Shown: positions 1 to 8,923, counted from the first letter of the stretch. The stretch: DNA of 64,000 nt from Leifsonia sp. C5G2 (GCF_013359685.1 NZ_JABFMV010000007.1:62001-126000); one strand, 5' to 3'. The notes: generated from the letters alone by a model not told the origin. Translations and numbers: made by a program.

Positions 1-648
1 CGCCGAGGTGATCCCGCCGAGCGGGCTCCACGGCAGGAAAGCGATGCCGAGCTCGTCGGCGAGGCGCAGCTCCGGCTCGCTCGATCGAAACGCCGGCGAG
101 AACTGGTTCTGCACCGACACCAGGCGGCCGCCGAGCACATCGTTCGCCTCCCGGATCTGGTCCGGGTTCGCGTTGGAGATCCCGGCCATCCGGATGACGC
201 CCTCGTCGAGCAGATCGCGGATCGCGCCGACCGACTCCGCGTAGGGAACCTCCGGGTCGGGCCGGTGGAACTGGTAGAGCCCGATCGCGTCGCCGCCGAG
301 GCGTCGCAGGGACGCCTTCGCGGCCTCCTTCAGGTACTCGGGACGGCCGTTCACGGTCCACGAGCCGTCGCCGGGCCGCAGGTGGCCGCCCTTCGTCGCC
401 ACGAGCACCGCCGCCGCGTCGCCGTCCCAGGTGCGCAGCGCCTCCGCGATGAGCTCCTCGTTGTGGCCGACCTCGTCGGCGTGCAGGTGGTACGCGTCCG
501 CCGTGTCGATGAAGGTGACGCCCTCGTCCAGGGCGGCGTGGATGGTCTTGATCGAGCGCTCCCGGTCGGGGCGTCCCTCGATCGACATCGGCATCCCGCC
601 GAGTCCGATCGCCGAGACCTCGACGTCGCCGATGGTGCGTGTCCTCAT
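1..648 (-). CDS. Aldo/keto reductase (3' end cut by window edge)
   Basis: This is an NADPH-dependent oxidoreductase of the aldo/keto reductase family. The ATG lies at 648-646, and the protein opens MRTRTIGDVEVSAIGLGGMP. The family Asp is in FIDTADAYH, the Lys in VATKGG and the His in YQFHRPD, all in the expected order. A late WSPLGG motif is present just before the reading frame runs off the left edge, so about 100 residues are missing. It precedes nothing visible here and follows a second, distinct aldo/keto reductase on the same strand after a 31-bp gap, so the two may be co-transcribed. Family is clear; substrate cannot be told. Confidence 0.9.
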   Translation of the reverse strand, partial: MRTRTIGDVEVSAIGLGGMPMSIEGRPDRERSIKTIHAALDEGVTFIDTADAYHLHADEVGHNEELIAEALRTWDGDAAAVLVATKGGHLRPGDGSWTVNGRPEYLKEAAKASLRRLGGDAIGLYQFHRPDPEVPYAESVGAIRDLLDEGVIRMAGISNANPDQIREANDVLGGRLVSVQNQFSPAFRSSEPELRLADELGIAFLPWSPLGGITSA

Positions 649-679
649 GCTTGTCCTTTCGCGTTGCGTGTGCCCGGGG

Positions 680-1651
680 TCACCAGGCGTAGTCCTCGGG
701 GGCCGGCTTGTGGCCCGGGAAGATCTCGTCGAGCCGGGCGAGCGCCGACTCGTCGAGGTGGATGTCGAGCGCGCGCAGGCCACCTTCCAGCTGCTCGTGC
801 GTGCGCGGGCCGATGATCGGTCCGGTCACGCCCGGCCGGGTCAGCAGCCAGGCGAGCGCGAGGTCGCCCGGCTCGTGGCCGAGCTCGTCGGCGAACGCCT
901 CGTACGCCTCGATCGCGTCGCGGTGCTTCTCCAGGGTCTCGGCAGCGCGGCCCTCCAGGCGGCGCTTGCCCTCGTTCTGCTTCCGGATGACGCCGCCGAG
1001 CAGGCCGCCGTGCAGCGGCGACCAGGCGATCACGCCGACGCCGTTCGCCTGGGCCGCGGGCAGCACCTCCAGCTCGACCTGACGGGTGAGCAGGTTGTAG
1101 ATGGACTGCTCGCTGACCAGCCCGAGGAGGTTGCGCCTGCGAGCCTCCGCCTGCGCGGTGGCGATGTGCCAGCCGGCGAAGTTGCTGGAGCCGGCGTAGA
1201 GGATCTTGCCCTGCGCGATCGCGGTCTCGATGCCCTGCCAGATCTCGTCCCAGGGGGTGTCTCGGTCGATGTGGTGGAACTGGTAGACGTCGATGTAGTC
1301 GGTCTGCAGCCGCTTCAGGCTCGCGTCGAGCGCGCGCCGGATGTTGAGCGCCGAGAGCTTGCCCTCGTTCGGCCAGTCGCCCATGTCGCCGTACAGCTTG
1401 GTCGCGAGCACGGTGCGCTCACGGCGCCCGTCGCCCTTCGCGAACCAATTGCCGACGATCGTCTCGGTCGCCCCGCGGCCGCGGTGCTGCCCGTAGACGT
1501 TCGCCGTGTCGAAGTAGTTGACGCCGGCCTCATGCGCCGCATCCATGATCCGGTGGGAATCGTCTTCGCTCGTCTGCGGCCCGAAGTTCATGGTGCCGAG
1601 CACGATGCGCGAGACTTTCAGGCCGGACCGGCCCAGGTGTGTGTACTCCAT
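680..1651 (-). CDS. Aldo/keto reductase
   Basis: This is a full-length aldo/keto reductase of 323 residues of the YghZ/voltage-channel-beta-like type. It opens MEYTHLGRSGLKVS and carries FDTANVYG (Asp/Tyr), ATKLYGD (Lys) and YQFHHID (His). The ATG at 1651 is preferred over an in-frame GTG at 1660, because GGAGAG lies 8 bases upstream of the ATG. It is divergent from the metallo-hydrolase at 1773 and upstream of the other reductase at 648. The reaction is NADPH-dependent reduction of an aldehyde or ketone; the substrate is unknown. Confidence 0.92.
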   Translation of the reverse strand: MEYTHLGRSGLKVSRIVLGTMNFGPQTSEDDSHRIMDAAHEAGVNYFDTANVYGQHRGRGATETIVGNWFAKGDGRRERTVLATKLYGDMGDWPNEGKLSALNIRRALDASLKRLQTDYIDVYQFHHIDRDTPWDEIWQGIETAIAQGKILYAGSSNFAGWHIATAQAEARRRNLLGLVSEQSIYNLLTRQVELEVLPAAQANGVGVIAWSPLHGGLLGGVIRKQNEGKRRLEGRAAETLEKHRDAIEAYEAFADELGHEPGDLALAWLLTRPGVTGPIIGPRTHEQLEGGLRALDIHLDESALARLDEIFPGHKPAPEDYAW

Positions 1652-1772
1652 GCTCGCCACTCTCCGCCGCGACCAGAGGGATGTCCAACAGGGGATGTGG
1701 ATGGGATTGCGCGGCGGCGACGATGAATCCGTCGGGCTTCGCCTGGAGCGGCCGCGGGGCTAGCATCCCACC

Positions 1773-2399
1773 ATGCGCGAGGTCATCGAGGGGCTGTACC
1801 GGGTCGAGGCGGCGCGGGCCGGCAACGCATATCTGTTCGAGGACGGCGACCGGTCGGTGCTCGTCGACAGCGGGTTGGCCTCCGGCGCTGCGAAGGTCGT
1901 CGCAGAGCTGTCGGGGGCGCGCATCCCGCGGCTGACCGACGTGGTGCTCACGCACTACGACCCCGACCACGTGGGCGCGGCGGCCGCCGTGCAGCGCGCG
2001 ACCGGCGCGACGGTGTGGCTCGGCGCGGCTGACGCGCGGATCCTGCGCGGCGAGGTGCCCCCACCGACGCGGACGCGTCGCGCCATGATGCGGGTCGGCT
2101 GGCTGGGACGCACCGACCTGCCGCGGCTGACCGAGCTTCCGGACGACGCCGAGGCCGAGGTGGTCCCCGGTGCGGTCGCGGTTCCGGCGCCGGGTCACAC
2201 GCCCGGCCACCACCTCGTGCGCTGGCGCGGGGTCGCGTTCATCGGCGACGCCGCCCGGCTCTCGCACGGACGCCTCGTGCACTTCCCGGGCTTCCTCATC
2301 TCCGATCGCGCGCAGGCCGACGCGACGCTGACCGCGATCGCGGCATCGCGTCCACGTCTGGTCCTGCCCGGTCACGGGGCGCCGGGGCGACTCGGCTGA
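1773..2399 (+). CDS. Metallo-beta-lactamase-fold hydrolase, HxDxDH variant
   Basis: This is a 208-residue MBL-fold protein. The metal motif reads THYDPDH near residues 60-66, so the usual second histidine of HxHxDH is Asp, a substitution seen in one branch of the superfamily. Later metal-site positions are present: GHTPGHH, FIGDAA and LPGHG near the C-terminus. No signal peptide is visible, so it is probably cytosolic and may act on a thioester or small ester. It is divergent from the reductase at 1651 and convergent with the mycoredoxin-like gene, whose stop lies 4 bp away. Fold is certain; reaction is not. Confidence 0.88.
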   Translation: MREVIEGLYRVEAARAGNAYLFEDGDRSVLVDSGLASGAAKVVAELSGARIPRLTDVVLTHYDPDHVGAAAAVQRATGATVWLGAADARILRGEVPPPTRTRRAMMRVGWLGRTDLPRLTELPDDAEAEVVPGAVAVPAPGHTPGHHLVRWRGVAFIGDAARLSHGRLVHFPGFLISDRAQADATLTAIAASRPRLVLPGHGAPGRLG

Positions 2400-2402
2400 C
2401 TC

Positions 2403-2660
2403 TCAGCCGCGGAGCGCGGCCTCCAGCTCCGGATCGGTCGGCTCGACCAGGTGGCGGCCGTCGGGGAAGACGATCACCGGGATGTTGGTGCGGCCGCTGA
2501 TCTCGCGTGCTCGGTCGGCCTCCTCGGGGCGGGCCACCAGGTCGACGTACTCGTAGTCGGCGCCGAGGCGGTCGAGGAGGGACTTGGAGCGGATGCAGTC
2601 GCGGCACCAGTCGGCGCCGAAGACGGTCACGCGGTCGAACGAAGGGGTCGGGGAGGTCAT
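2403..2660 (-). CDS. Glutaredoxin-like / mycoredoxin-like protein
   Basis: This is an 85-residue thioredoxin-fold protein. The redox motif is WCRDC at residues 18-22. The cis-Pro segment TNIPVIVFPDG and a C-terminal helix match the glutaredoxin/mycoredoxin family, which uses mycothiol in actinobacteria. Known mycoredoxins usually carry CGYC or CPYC, so CRDC marks a variant group. Its stop is 4 bp from the convergent metallo-hydrolase. It is probably a cytosolic disulfide reductase; the partner is unknown. Confidence 0.8.
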   Translation of the reverse strand: MTSPTPSFDRVTVFGADWCRDCIRSKSLLDRLGADYEYVDLVARPEEADRAREISGRTNIPVIVFPDGRHLVEPTDPELEAALRG

Positions 2661-2669
2661 CGCTCCAGG

Positions 2670-3335
2670 CTAGGCGTCGCCGGCTGGGAGTCCGGTGGTG
2701 CCGTCGACGATCAGGTCGGCTCGGGAACGCGACGGCTCGATCAGCACCGCGTTCGCGCCGTCGACGTCCCGCGCCCAGGCGGCGGCGGCCTCCGGCGTGC
2801 GGCCGTGGCGCGTGTGCCGGTCGACGAGGCGGCGCATCCGCTCCTCCTGCGGCGTCGCCACGAACCAGGACTCGGCGAGGAGCGGCGGGATGCGCCTCCA
2901 CGGGTCGGCGTCGACCAGCAGGTAGTTGCCCTCCACGACGACCAGGCGCGTCCCCGGTTCGACGGCGACGGACCCGGCGACCGGCTCGTCGACCGTGCGC
3001 TCGAACGCGGGCGCGTACACCGGGTTCCCGGTCTCGGTGAGCACCCGCTGCAGCAGGGCGGCGAAGCCCCAGCCGTCGAACGTGTCGATCGAGCCCTTGC
3101 GGTCGTGGCGCCCGAGCGCGTCCAGGGTCGCGTTGGCGAGGTGGAAGCCGTCCATCGGGAGGTGCACGGCGGTCCCGGCGCCCGCGAGCTCGTTCACCCG
3201 GTGCGCCACCGACCGCGCCAGGGTCGTCTTGCCCGAGCCCGGGCTCCCGGCGACGCCGACGATCGCGCGGCCGCCCTCCCGGAGGAGCGCGAGGGCGCGG
3301 TCGGCGAGCGGGGCGAGGCCGGGGGAGGAGGTCAC
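2670..3335 (-). CDS. P-loop nucleoside/sugar kinase-like protein
   Basis: This is a 221-residue P-loop kinase of the uridine kinase / pantothenate kinase / YFH7-like group. The Walker A GSPGSGKTT lies near residues 32-40, followed by HLPMDGFHLAN, a segment typical of that group. Later come EGNYLL (Walker B region) and RRLVDRHTRHGRT (lid). The GTG at 3335 is chosen because it overlaps the TGA of the upstream peptidase as GTGA, which implies translational coupling; an upstream ATG at 3344 is also in frame. Phosphorylation of a nucleoside, fructose or pantothenate-like substrate is likely. The substrate cannot be read from sequence. Confidence 0.85.
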   Translation of the reverse strand: MTSSPGLAPLADRALALLREGGRAIVGVAGSPGSGKTTLARSVAHRVNELAGAGTAVHLPMDGFHLANATLDALGRHDRKGSIDTFDGWGFAALLQRVLTETGNPVYAPAFERTVDEPVAGSVAVEPGTRLVVVEGNYLLVDADPWRRIPPLLAESWFVATPQEERMRRLVDRHTRHGRTPEAAAAWARDVDGANAVLIEPSRSRADLIVDGTTGLPAGDA

Positions 3336-4294
3336 GCCTCCCATTGTCCCTGCCGCGCGAACCCGCTGATCGCCTCCGCCATGATCCGCATCGACTCCGG
3401 GCCGCCGTGGCCCTCGCCCTCGACGACGATGAGCCGGCTGGCCGGCCAGCGCCGATGCAGCATCCACGGGGTGATCACCGGCCCGCTGACGTCGTGGCGG
3501 CCGTGGATCAGCACGGCCGGGATGTGCGCCAGCTCGTCCACCCGGTTCAGGATGGCGCGCTCGCCGGGGAGGAAGGCGAGGTTCGCCCAGTAGTGCGTGA
3601 CGAGGGTGGCGAAGACCTCGCGCTGCACCGGGTCGTCGAACATCGGGCCGGGCACAAAGTTGGGGTCGAGGGAGACGTGGGTCGTCTCCCAGGCCTCCCA
3701 CGCCTCGGCGGCGCGCGTGCGCTCCTCGGGTGTGCCGGTGGCGAGCACCCGGGCGTACGCCTCGACCACCCGCTCGCCGGGCCGGCGGTGGGACGCGCGC
3801 TCCAGCGCCTCCCACGCCTCCGGGAAGACGCGGCCCATCGTCTCGGTGATCCAGTCCACCTCGTCGCGGCCGGTGGTCGTGACCGCGCCGAGCACGATGC
3901 CGGCCACGCGGTCGGGATGCTCCAGCGCGTACGCCAGTGCGAGGGTCGAGCCCCACGAGCCGCCGGTGACCAGCCAGCGGTCGATGCCCAGCTCCTCCCG
4001 CACGAGCTCGATGTCGGCGATCAGGCCCTCGGTGGTGTTCGCGGGCAGCCGGTCCAGTGCGTCCACGACGAGCGGGGTGCTGCGGCCGCAGCCGCGCTGA
4101 TCGATGCCGACGATGCGGAACACCTCGGGGTCGTAGCGCTTGCGGTAGTTGCCGGTTCCGAGGCCGGAGCCGGGGCCGCCGTGCAGCCACAGCGCGGGCA
4201 GGCCCTGCGGGTCGCCGCTGGTCTCCCAGTAGACGCTGTCGCCGTCGGGGTTCCGCACGAAGCCGTGCGCGTGGGGCGGGGTCACGGGGAACAT
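3332..4294 (-). CDS. pip: Proline iminopeptidase (alpha/beta hydrolase, S33)
   Basis: This is a 320-residue protein with the features of prolyl aminopeptidase, which removes N-terminal proline from peptides. HGGPGSG forms the oxyanion region, DQRGCGRS follows it, and GGSWGS contains the nucleophile Ser. Late Asp and His lie in GRHDV and GEGHGG. Length matches the family (about 310-320). There is no signal peptide, so it is cytosolic. Its TGA overlaps the GTG of the kinase-like gene, so the two form a coupled pair. Confidence 0.92.
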   Translation of the reverse strand: MFPVTPPHAHGFVRNPDGDSVYWETSGDPQGLPALWLHGGPGSGLGTGNYRKRYDPEVFRIVGIDQRGCGRSTPLVVDALDRLPANTTEGLIADIELVREELGIDRWLVTGGSWGSTLALAYALEHPDRVAGIVLGAVTTTGRDEVDWITETMGRVFPEAWEALERASHRRPGERVVEAYARVLATGTPEERTRAAEAWEAWETTHVSLDPNFVPGPMFDDPVQREVFATLVTHYWANLAFLPGERAILNRVDELAHIPAVLIHGRHDVSGPVITPWMLHRRWPASRLIVVEGEGHGGPESMRIMAEAISGFARQGQWEA

Positions 4295-4364
4295 CCCCGC
4301 ACCGTATCGCACCGCTGCCGGCCGCGAGGCGGCACCGCTCAGCGTCGGGCGGCGGTCGACGGCC

Positions 4365-5795
4365 TCACGACCCCTCCGCCGCGTCCGGGACGAGCGCATC
4401 CCCGTCGGGGCTTCTGTCGGCCATCGGCAGGGGCGCACGCGCCCCCCGATACCGGCACACTCCGATGGCGACGCAGACCAGAGCGAGTGCGCCGGACAGC
4501 ATCAGCTGGCTCCGTGTGTCGTCGAGGAGGGCCATGCCGATCAACAGCGCCACGATGATGGCGATGGTCAGCCAGGTGAGCACGGGAAAGCACCACATGC
4601 GCACCGGGAGCGGCGCTCCGGAGCCTTCCAGAGCACGCCGCATGCGCAGCTGCGAGATCGCGATCACCAGCCAGACGAACAGGGCGATCGCCCCCGACGA
4701 GTTCACGAGGAAGAGGAACACGGTGTCCGGCCACAGGGCGTTCAGCCCGACGGTGAGGAATCCGACGAGGGACGCGGCGATGACGGCGGTGCGCGGCGTT
4801 CCGGACGGGGTGGTGCGCGACAGGCCCGCGGGGGCGTCGCGGCGGGACGAGAGCGAGTACAGCATGCGGCTCGCGGTGTACATGCCCGAGTTGAGGCAGG
4901 ACAGCACGGAGGTGAGGACGACGATGTCCATGACGACGGCCGCCGCAGGAAGGTGCAGGGTTTCCATGACGGCGACGAACGGGCTCTGTGCGACGGAGGC
5001 GTCGTTCCAGGGGAGAAGGGTCACGACGACCGTGATCGTCCCGATGTAGAACACCAGGATGCGCCACGTGACCGAGCGGACGGCTCCACGCACGGCGGTC
5101 GCCGGGTCGCGGGACTCCGCGGCGGCGATGGTGGCGATCTCCGCTCCGACGACGGAGAAGACCACGACGAGGATGGCCGTGGACATGGCGGCCGGTCCGT
5201 TCGGGAAGAAGCCGCCGTGTCCGACGAGGTTGCCGATCCCCGGCGAGGCGACACCCGGCAGCAGTCCGGCGATGGCGAGGACGCCGACGACGATGAACGC
5301 GACGATGGCGACGACCTTGATCCCGGCGAACCAGAACTCGAACTCGCCGAAGAACCGTACCGAGACGGCGTTCGTCAGCGTCAGCACGATCATCAGCCCG
5401 AGCGCCCACGTCCACTGCGGAACCTCCGGCACCCAGCGGTTCAGGATCACAGCGCCGGCCGTCGCTTCGATGCCGAGCACGATGATCCAGAACCACGCGT
5501 ACAGCCATCCGATGGAGAACCCGGCCCATCGCCCGATGGCACGGTCGGCGTAGGTCGAGAACGAGCCGTTGTCGGGATTGGCCGCCGCCATCTCGCCCAG
5601 CATCCGCATCACGAGGACGACGATGGCGCCGGCGCACGCGTACGACAGGATGGCGGCGGGGCCGGCCTGCCGGATGACGGCGCCGGACCCGACGAACAGG
5701 CCGGCGCCGATGACGCCCGCGATCGCGATCATGGCGAGGTGGCGTCGTTTGAGGTTGCTCTGCAGGCCGGAGCTCGCGGGTGGCGTCATGGTCAC
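4365..5795 (-). CDS. Amino-acid permease (APC superfamily, GabP/AroP type)
   Basis: This is a 476-residue permease with about 12 hydrophobic segments. The N-terminal stretch LKRRHLAMIAIAGVIGAGLF is the amino-acid transporter signature of the GABA/aromatic amino-acid family. It should import an amino acid by proton symport. The reading frame starts at GTG 5795 or ATG 5789; the sequence does not decide, and no strong ribosome site is seen. It stands alone between the peptidase and an MFS exporter. GABA, aromatic or other amino acids are all possible substrates. Confidence 0.9.
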   Translation of the reverse strand: MTMTPPASSGLQSNLKRRHLAMIAIAGVIGAGLFVGSGAVIRQAGPAAILSYACAGAIVVLVMRMLGEMAAANPDNGSFSTYADRAIGRWAGFSIGWLYAWFWIIVLGIEATAGAVILNRWVPEVPQWTWALGLMIVLTLTNAVSVRFFGEFEFWFAGIKVVAIVAFIVVGVLAIAGLLPGVASPGIGNLVGHGGFFPNGPAAMSTAILVVVFSVVGAEIATIAAAESRDPATAVRGAVRSVTWRILVFYIGTITVVVTLLPWNDASVAQSPFVAVMETLHLPAAAVVMDIVVLTSVLSCLNSGMYTASRMLYSLSSRRDAPAGLSRTTPSGTPRTAVIAASLVGFLTVGLNALWPDTVFLFLVNSSGAIALFVWLVIAISQLRMRRALEGSGAPLPVRMWCFPVLTWLTIAIIVALLIGMALLDDTRSQLMLSGALALVCVAIGVCRYRGARAPLPMADRSPDGDALVPDAAEGS

Positions 5796-5874
5796 ATCCA
5801 GGTGCGTGAGAGTGCTGTCACCCGGATAGACGAGGCGGGGTGGCGGATCGTGTCGCGGTGCGGCGCACGGAGGC

Positions 5875-7182
5875 TCAGGAGGTGCGGGTCGCCGTCACCT
5901 CGGTCTCCTCCAGCTCTTCGCGCACGGTCTCGCGCGGGGCGAGGGTGACCCGCGGCCGCAGGCCGGCGAAGCGGAGGCGCATCCCGCGGTACTTCACCAG
6001 GTAGAAGACGCCGACGAGGGCCGCGGCGAATCCGCTCGCCGCACCGACGCCGAGCGCCCAGCGGGGGCCGAAGGTGTCGGCCACCCAGCCGACGATCGGT
6101 GCGCCGATCGGGGTGCCGCCCATGAAGATCGCCATGTAGATGGCCATCACGCGTCCGCGGAGCACCGGGTCGGTCGTCATCTGCACGGTCCCGTTCGCCG
6201 TGGTCATCAGGGTCTGCGACGAGACGCCGATCACGATCAGCGCGACGGCGAACAGCCAGTACGTCGGCATCACGGCCGCCAGGGCGCAGCCGAAGCCGAA
6301 GAACGCGGCTCCCGCGAACAGCAGCGAGATGCGCGGCCGGTCGCGGCGGGCGGAGAGCAGTGCGCCGACGACCGAGCCGATGGCCATGATCGAGGACAGG
6401 ATGCCGTACTCGCCCGCGCCCTGGTGGAACACGCTCACCGACATGGTCGAGATGAAGATCGGGAAGTTGAGGCCGAACGTCCCGATCAGGAAGACCATGA
6501 CGAGGATGACGAGGATGTCGGGCCGCCGCCGCACGTAGCGGAAGCCGTCCACCAGGCTGCCGCGGGAGCGCTTCGCCCGCTCGGTGCGGTACAGCTTCTC
6601 GCGCCGCAGCAGCGCGAGGGAGATCAGCACGGCGCCGAAGGTCGCCGCGTTGATGAGGAACACCCAGCCGGCACCGACCGCCGCGGTGAGCAGGCCGGCA
6701 ACGGCCGGCCCGATCAGGCGGGCCGCGTTGAACGAGGCGGAGTTGAGGGCGACGGCGTTCGACAGGTTGGGGCCGGCGACGAGCTCCGACACGAAGGTCT
6801 GCCGGGCGGGCGCGTCGAAGGCGGCCACCACGCCGAGCAGCAGCGCGAACAGATAGACGTGCCACAGCTGCACGGTGCCCGTGACCGTCAGGATGCCGAG
6901 TCCGAGACCGAGGGCGCCCATCGCACCCTGCGTGGCCATCAGGAGCTTGCGGCGGTCGAGGTGGTCGGCGGCCCATCCTGTGACCGGGAGCAGGATCAGC
7001 TGCGGAGCGAACTGCAGCGCCATGACCAGGCCGACCGCGGACGCGTTGTTGTGGGTCAGCTGGGTCAGGACGATCCAGTCCTGGGCGGTGCGCTGCATCC
7101 ACGTGCCGACGTTGGAGACGATCGCGCCTGCGGCCCAGATGCGGTAGTTGACGCCGGCGAGGGAGCGGAACATGGAACTCAC
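5875..7182 (-). CDS. MFS exporter (EntS/DHA3-like)
   Basis: This is a 435-residue major facilitator with about 12 membrane segments. It opens FRSLAGVNYRIWAAGAIVSNVG and continues with GTWMQRTAQDWIVL, a start typical of the DHA3/EntS family (macrolide, drug or siderophore exporters). GWAADHLDRRKLL is the loop 2-3 motif. The GTG at 7182 overlaps the TGA of the MarR gene as GTGA, so the pair is translationally coupled and the regulator most likely controls the exporter. The operator upstream resembles a DtxR/IdeR core, which would fit a siderophore exporter. Drug export is equally possible. Confidence 0.88.
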   Translation of the reverse strand: MSSMFRSLAGVNYRIWAAGAIVSNVGTWMQRTAQDWIVLTQLTHNNASAVGLVMALQFAPQLILLPVTGWAADHLDRRKLLMATQGAMGALGLGLGILTVTGTVQLWHVYLFALLLGVVAAFDAPARQTFVSELVAGPNLSNAVALNSASFNAARLIGPAVAGLLTAAVGAGWVFLINAATFGAVLISLALLRREKLYRTERAKRSRGSLVDGFRYVRRRPDILVILVMVFLIGTFGLNFPIFISTMSVSVFHQGAGEYGILSSIMAIGSVVGALLSARRDRPRISLLFAGAAFFGFGCALAAVMPTYWLFAVALIVIGVSSQTLMTTANGTVQMTTDPVLRGRVMAIYMAIFMGGTPIGAPIVGWVADTFGPRWALGVGAASGFAAALVGVFYLVKYRGMRLRFAGLRPRVTLAPRETVREELEETEVTATRTS

Positions 7183-7610
7183 GAGTCGGCGAGCTCCCGC
7201 ATGATCCGTGCGGCCTCGGCGAGGGTGGCGCGATCCTCGGCGGTGAGCGTGCGCAGGCGCTGGTGCAGCCAGGCGTCCCGGCGTCTGCGGGTCTCTGCGA
7301 CCAGCGCCAGCCCGCGGTCGGTGGGCACGACGACCACCTTGCGGCCGTCGGTGTCGTCGGCCGTCCGTGCGACGTACCCGGCCTCCTCCAGCCGGTTGAC
7401 CGTGCGGTTCATCGACGGCGGCTTGACCCGCTCGAACTCGCTGAGGCCGCCGATCGTGGCGGATCCCTCCCGGGCGAGGAAGGCCAGGATCGCCGTCTGC
7501 GCGTCGCTGAGCTCGTGGTCCTCCTTCTCGGCGCGCAGGCGCCGGGAGAGGCGCGCCACCGCGATGCGCAGTGCGCTGCTCAGGTCATGGGTCGACAGTC
7601 GTCCGGTCAT
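7179..7610 (-). CDS. MarR-family transcriptional regulator
   Basis: This is a 143-residue winged-helix regulator. The recognition-helix region is around FERVKPPSMNRTVNRLEEAGYV and the wing around ADDTDGRKVVV. The ATG at 7610 lies only 5 bases from a palindrome (7616-7626), so the transcript is probably leaderless or nearly so and the gene autoregulated. It is coupled to the MFS exporter downstream and divergent from the lipase at 7684. Ligand unknown. Confidence 0.9.
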   Translation of the reverse strand: MTGRLSTHDLSSALRIAVARLSRRLRAEKEDHELSDAQTAILAFLAREGSATIGGLSEFERVKPPSMNRTVNRLEEAGYVARTADDTDGRKVVVVPTDRGLALVAETRRRRDAWLHQRLRTLTAEDRATLAEAARIMRELADS

Positions 7611-7615
7611 ACATA

Positions 7616-7642
7616 GTTAGCCTAACAAATTAGCCTCGCTAA
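7616..7642. promoter_or_regulatory. Twin palindromic operator in MarR/lipase divergent promoter
   Basis: GTTAG-C-CTAAC lies at 7616-7626 and TTAGC-CTC-GCTAA at 7630-7642. The first matches 11 of 11 bases of the central part of the DtxR/IdeR iron box, but the flanking bases of that box are not conserved. The alternative is a MarR site. Both sit where the promoter of the MarR gene must be, so a bound protein would block it. Confidence 0.6.
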
Positions 7643-7683
7643 CCAAACCCCCCTTCGCCCACGGCGTACGCCAGAATGAGCCC

Positions 7684-8559
7684 GTGCAGACTCAGCAGGG
7701 CCGGACGTTCGACGACGAGAACGGCACCCGCATCCACTTCGATGTGTACGCGCCCACCCCGGAAGGCACGAGGCCGGCCGCCGTCGTGCAGCTTGCCCAC
7801 GGTGTGGGGGAGCACGCGGGACGGTACCGGCCGCTCGCCGAGCACCTCGCCGCGAACGGTTACGCCGTCTATGCGGACGACCACCTCGGGCACGGCCGCA
7901 CCGGGCTCGAGCAGTGGAACGGCGACGCGACGAAGCTCGGGAGGCTCGGGCCGGGAGGGCTGCGCGCCGCCGTCCGCGACGTCCACGCCTTCACCCGGCT
8001 GGTCCGCGAGGAGAACCCGGACCTCCCCCTCGTCTACGTCGGGCACAGCTGGGGGTCCCTGATCGGTCAGATGCTGCTCAACCACCACAGCGAGGACTAC
8101 GACGCCGCGGTGCTCTCCGGCACGGCGTACCGCGTGCTCGGGTCCATGAACGGCGGCGACCTCAACAAGCGGCACGCCCACCTCGGCACGACCGGCGCCG
8201 AGTGGCTCAGCCGCGACCCCGCGGTCGCGCAGGCCTTCATCGACGACCCGCTGACCACGCTCACGCCGCTGCAGAAGCTGTTCGGGATGGCGGACGCCGC
8301 CCGGCTGCTCGGCCGGCCGGCCCGCGCCCTCCCGAACGACCTCCCGCTGCTCATCCAGGTCGGCTCGGAGGACCCGCTCGGCGGACCCGCCAGCGCCCGC
8401 AAGCTGGAGAACTCGTACCGGACGCGGTCGAAGCTCAGCGACGTGACGACGATCGTCTACGACGGAGCGCGCCACGAGATCTTCAACGAGACCAACCGCG
8501 AGGAGGTCTTCGCCGACCTGACGGCGTGGCTCGCGGAGCGGTTCCCCGCCCGCGACTGA
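7684..8559 (+). CDS. Alpha/beta hydrolase, monoacylglycerol lipase / lysophospholipase-like
   Basis: This is a 291-residue serine hydrolase. HGVGEHAGRY forms the oxyanion region, followed by DDHLGHGRT, and GHSWGS contains the nucleophile. The Asp lies in VGSEDPLGG and the catalytic His in YDGARHEIFNE. This order is diagnostic of the monoacylglycerol lipase/lysophospholipase family. The start is GTG at 7684, and no signal peptide is seen. It is divergent from the MarR-MFS pair and may share its operator region. A long inverted repeat follows its stop. Confidence 0.9.
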   Translation: MQTQQGRTFDDENGTRIHFDVYAPTPEGTRPAAVVQLAHGVGEHAGRYRPLAEHLAANGYAVYADDHLGHGRTGLEQWNGDATKLGRLGPGGLRAAVRDVHAFTRLVREENPDLPLVYVGHSWGSLIGQMLLNHHSEDYDAAVLSGTAYRVLGSMNGGDLNKRHAHLGTTGAEWLSRDPAVAQAFIDDPLTTLTPLQKLFGMADAARLLGRPARALPNDLPLLIQVGSEDPLGGPASARKLENSYRTRSKLSDVTTIVYDGARHEIFNETNREEVFADLTAWLAERFPARD

Positions 8560-8573
8560 CCGCCGCCCGCTCT

Positions 8574-8643
8574 GCGACTGCGGCCTGCCGGAACGACTGC
8601 GGGTGCGCGAGCGGGCGCAAACGTTCCGGGAGGCCGCAGTCGC
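8574..8643. repeat. Long inverted repeat after lipase gene
   Basis: Two 22-base arms (8574-8595 and 8622-8643) are complementary at 21 of 22 positions, with a 26-base loop. The stem contains GCGACTGCGGCCT. It lies 15 bases after the lipase stop and could terminate transcription, but it has no U tract. It resembles in build the other long 3'-end hairpins in this window. Confidence 0.75.
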
Positions 8644-8707
8644 GGCGGCGGGAACTGTCTAGCGCAGCGGGGGCCGCAGCGCGGACACTGGGCTCGGGAG
8701 GGTCGTC

Positions 8708-8923
8708 ATGGGCATCAGCATCCTGCTCGGGCTGTCGCGGTTCGCGCCGATCGACAATCCGGCCACCGTCGGCGGAAGCGCGAACCTGCTGACCGGGCTC
8801 ATCTTCATCGTGGGCCTCATCCTCGTCATCCTGCTCATCGGGTTCGGGGTCACGCTCGCGCACCGCCCGGACAAGATGATCGACGAGTTCGGCGACGAGA
8901 AGGGGAGCCCGCCGCCGCACTGA
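8708..8923 (+). CDS. Small membrane protein, unknown function
   Basis: This is a 71-residue protein with one strongly hydrophobic segment at about residues 29-50 and a charged C-terminal tail (HRPDKMIDEFGDEKG). GGGAGGG lies about 5 bases upstream of the ATG, a strong ribosome site. It sits between the lipase and the lipoate ligase-like gene on the same strand. No family is recognised. A single-span protein with a cytosolic tail is likely. Confidence 0.6.
   Translation: MGISILLGLSRFAPIDNPATVGGSANLLTGLIFIVGLILVILLIGFGVTLAHRPDKMIDEFGDEKGSPPPH

Noticed and set aside
2670-4190. A single 506-residue minus-strand frame covering both the kinase and the peptidase.
   Set aside because: Only its last 221 residues are protein-like; the rest is the peptidase gene in the wrong frame. 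The two genes overlap by GTGA and are separate.
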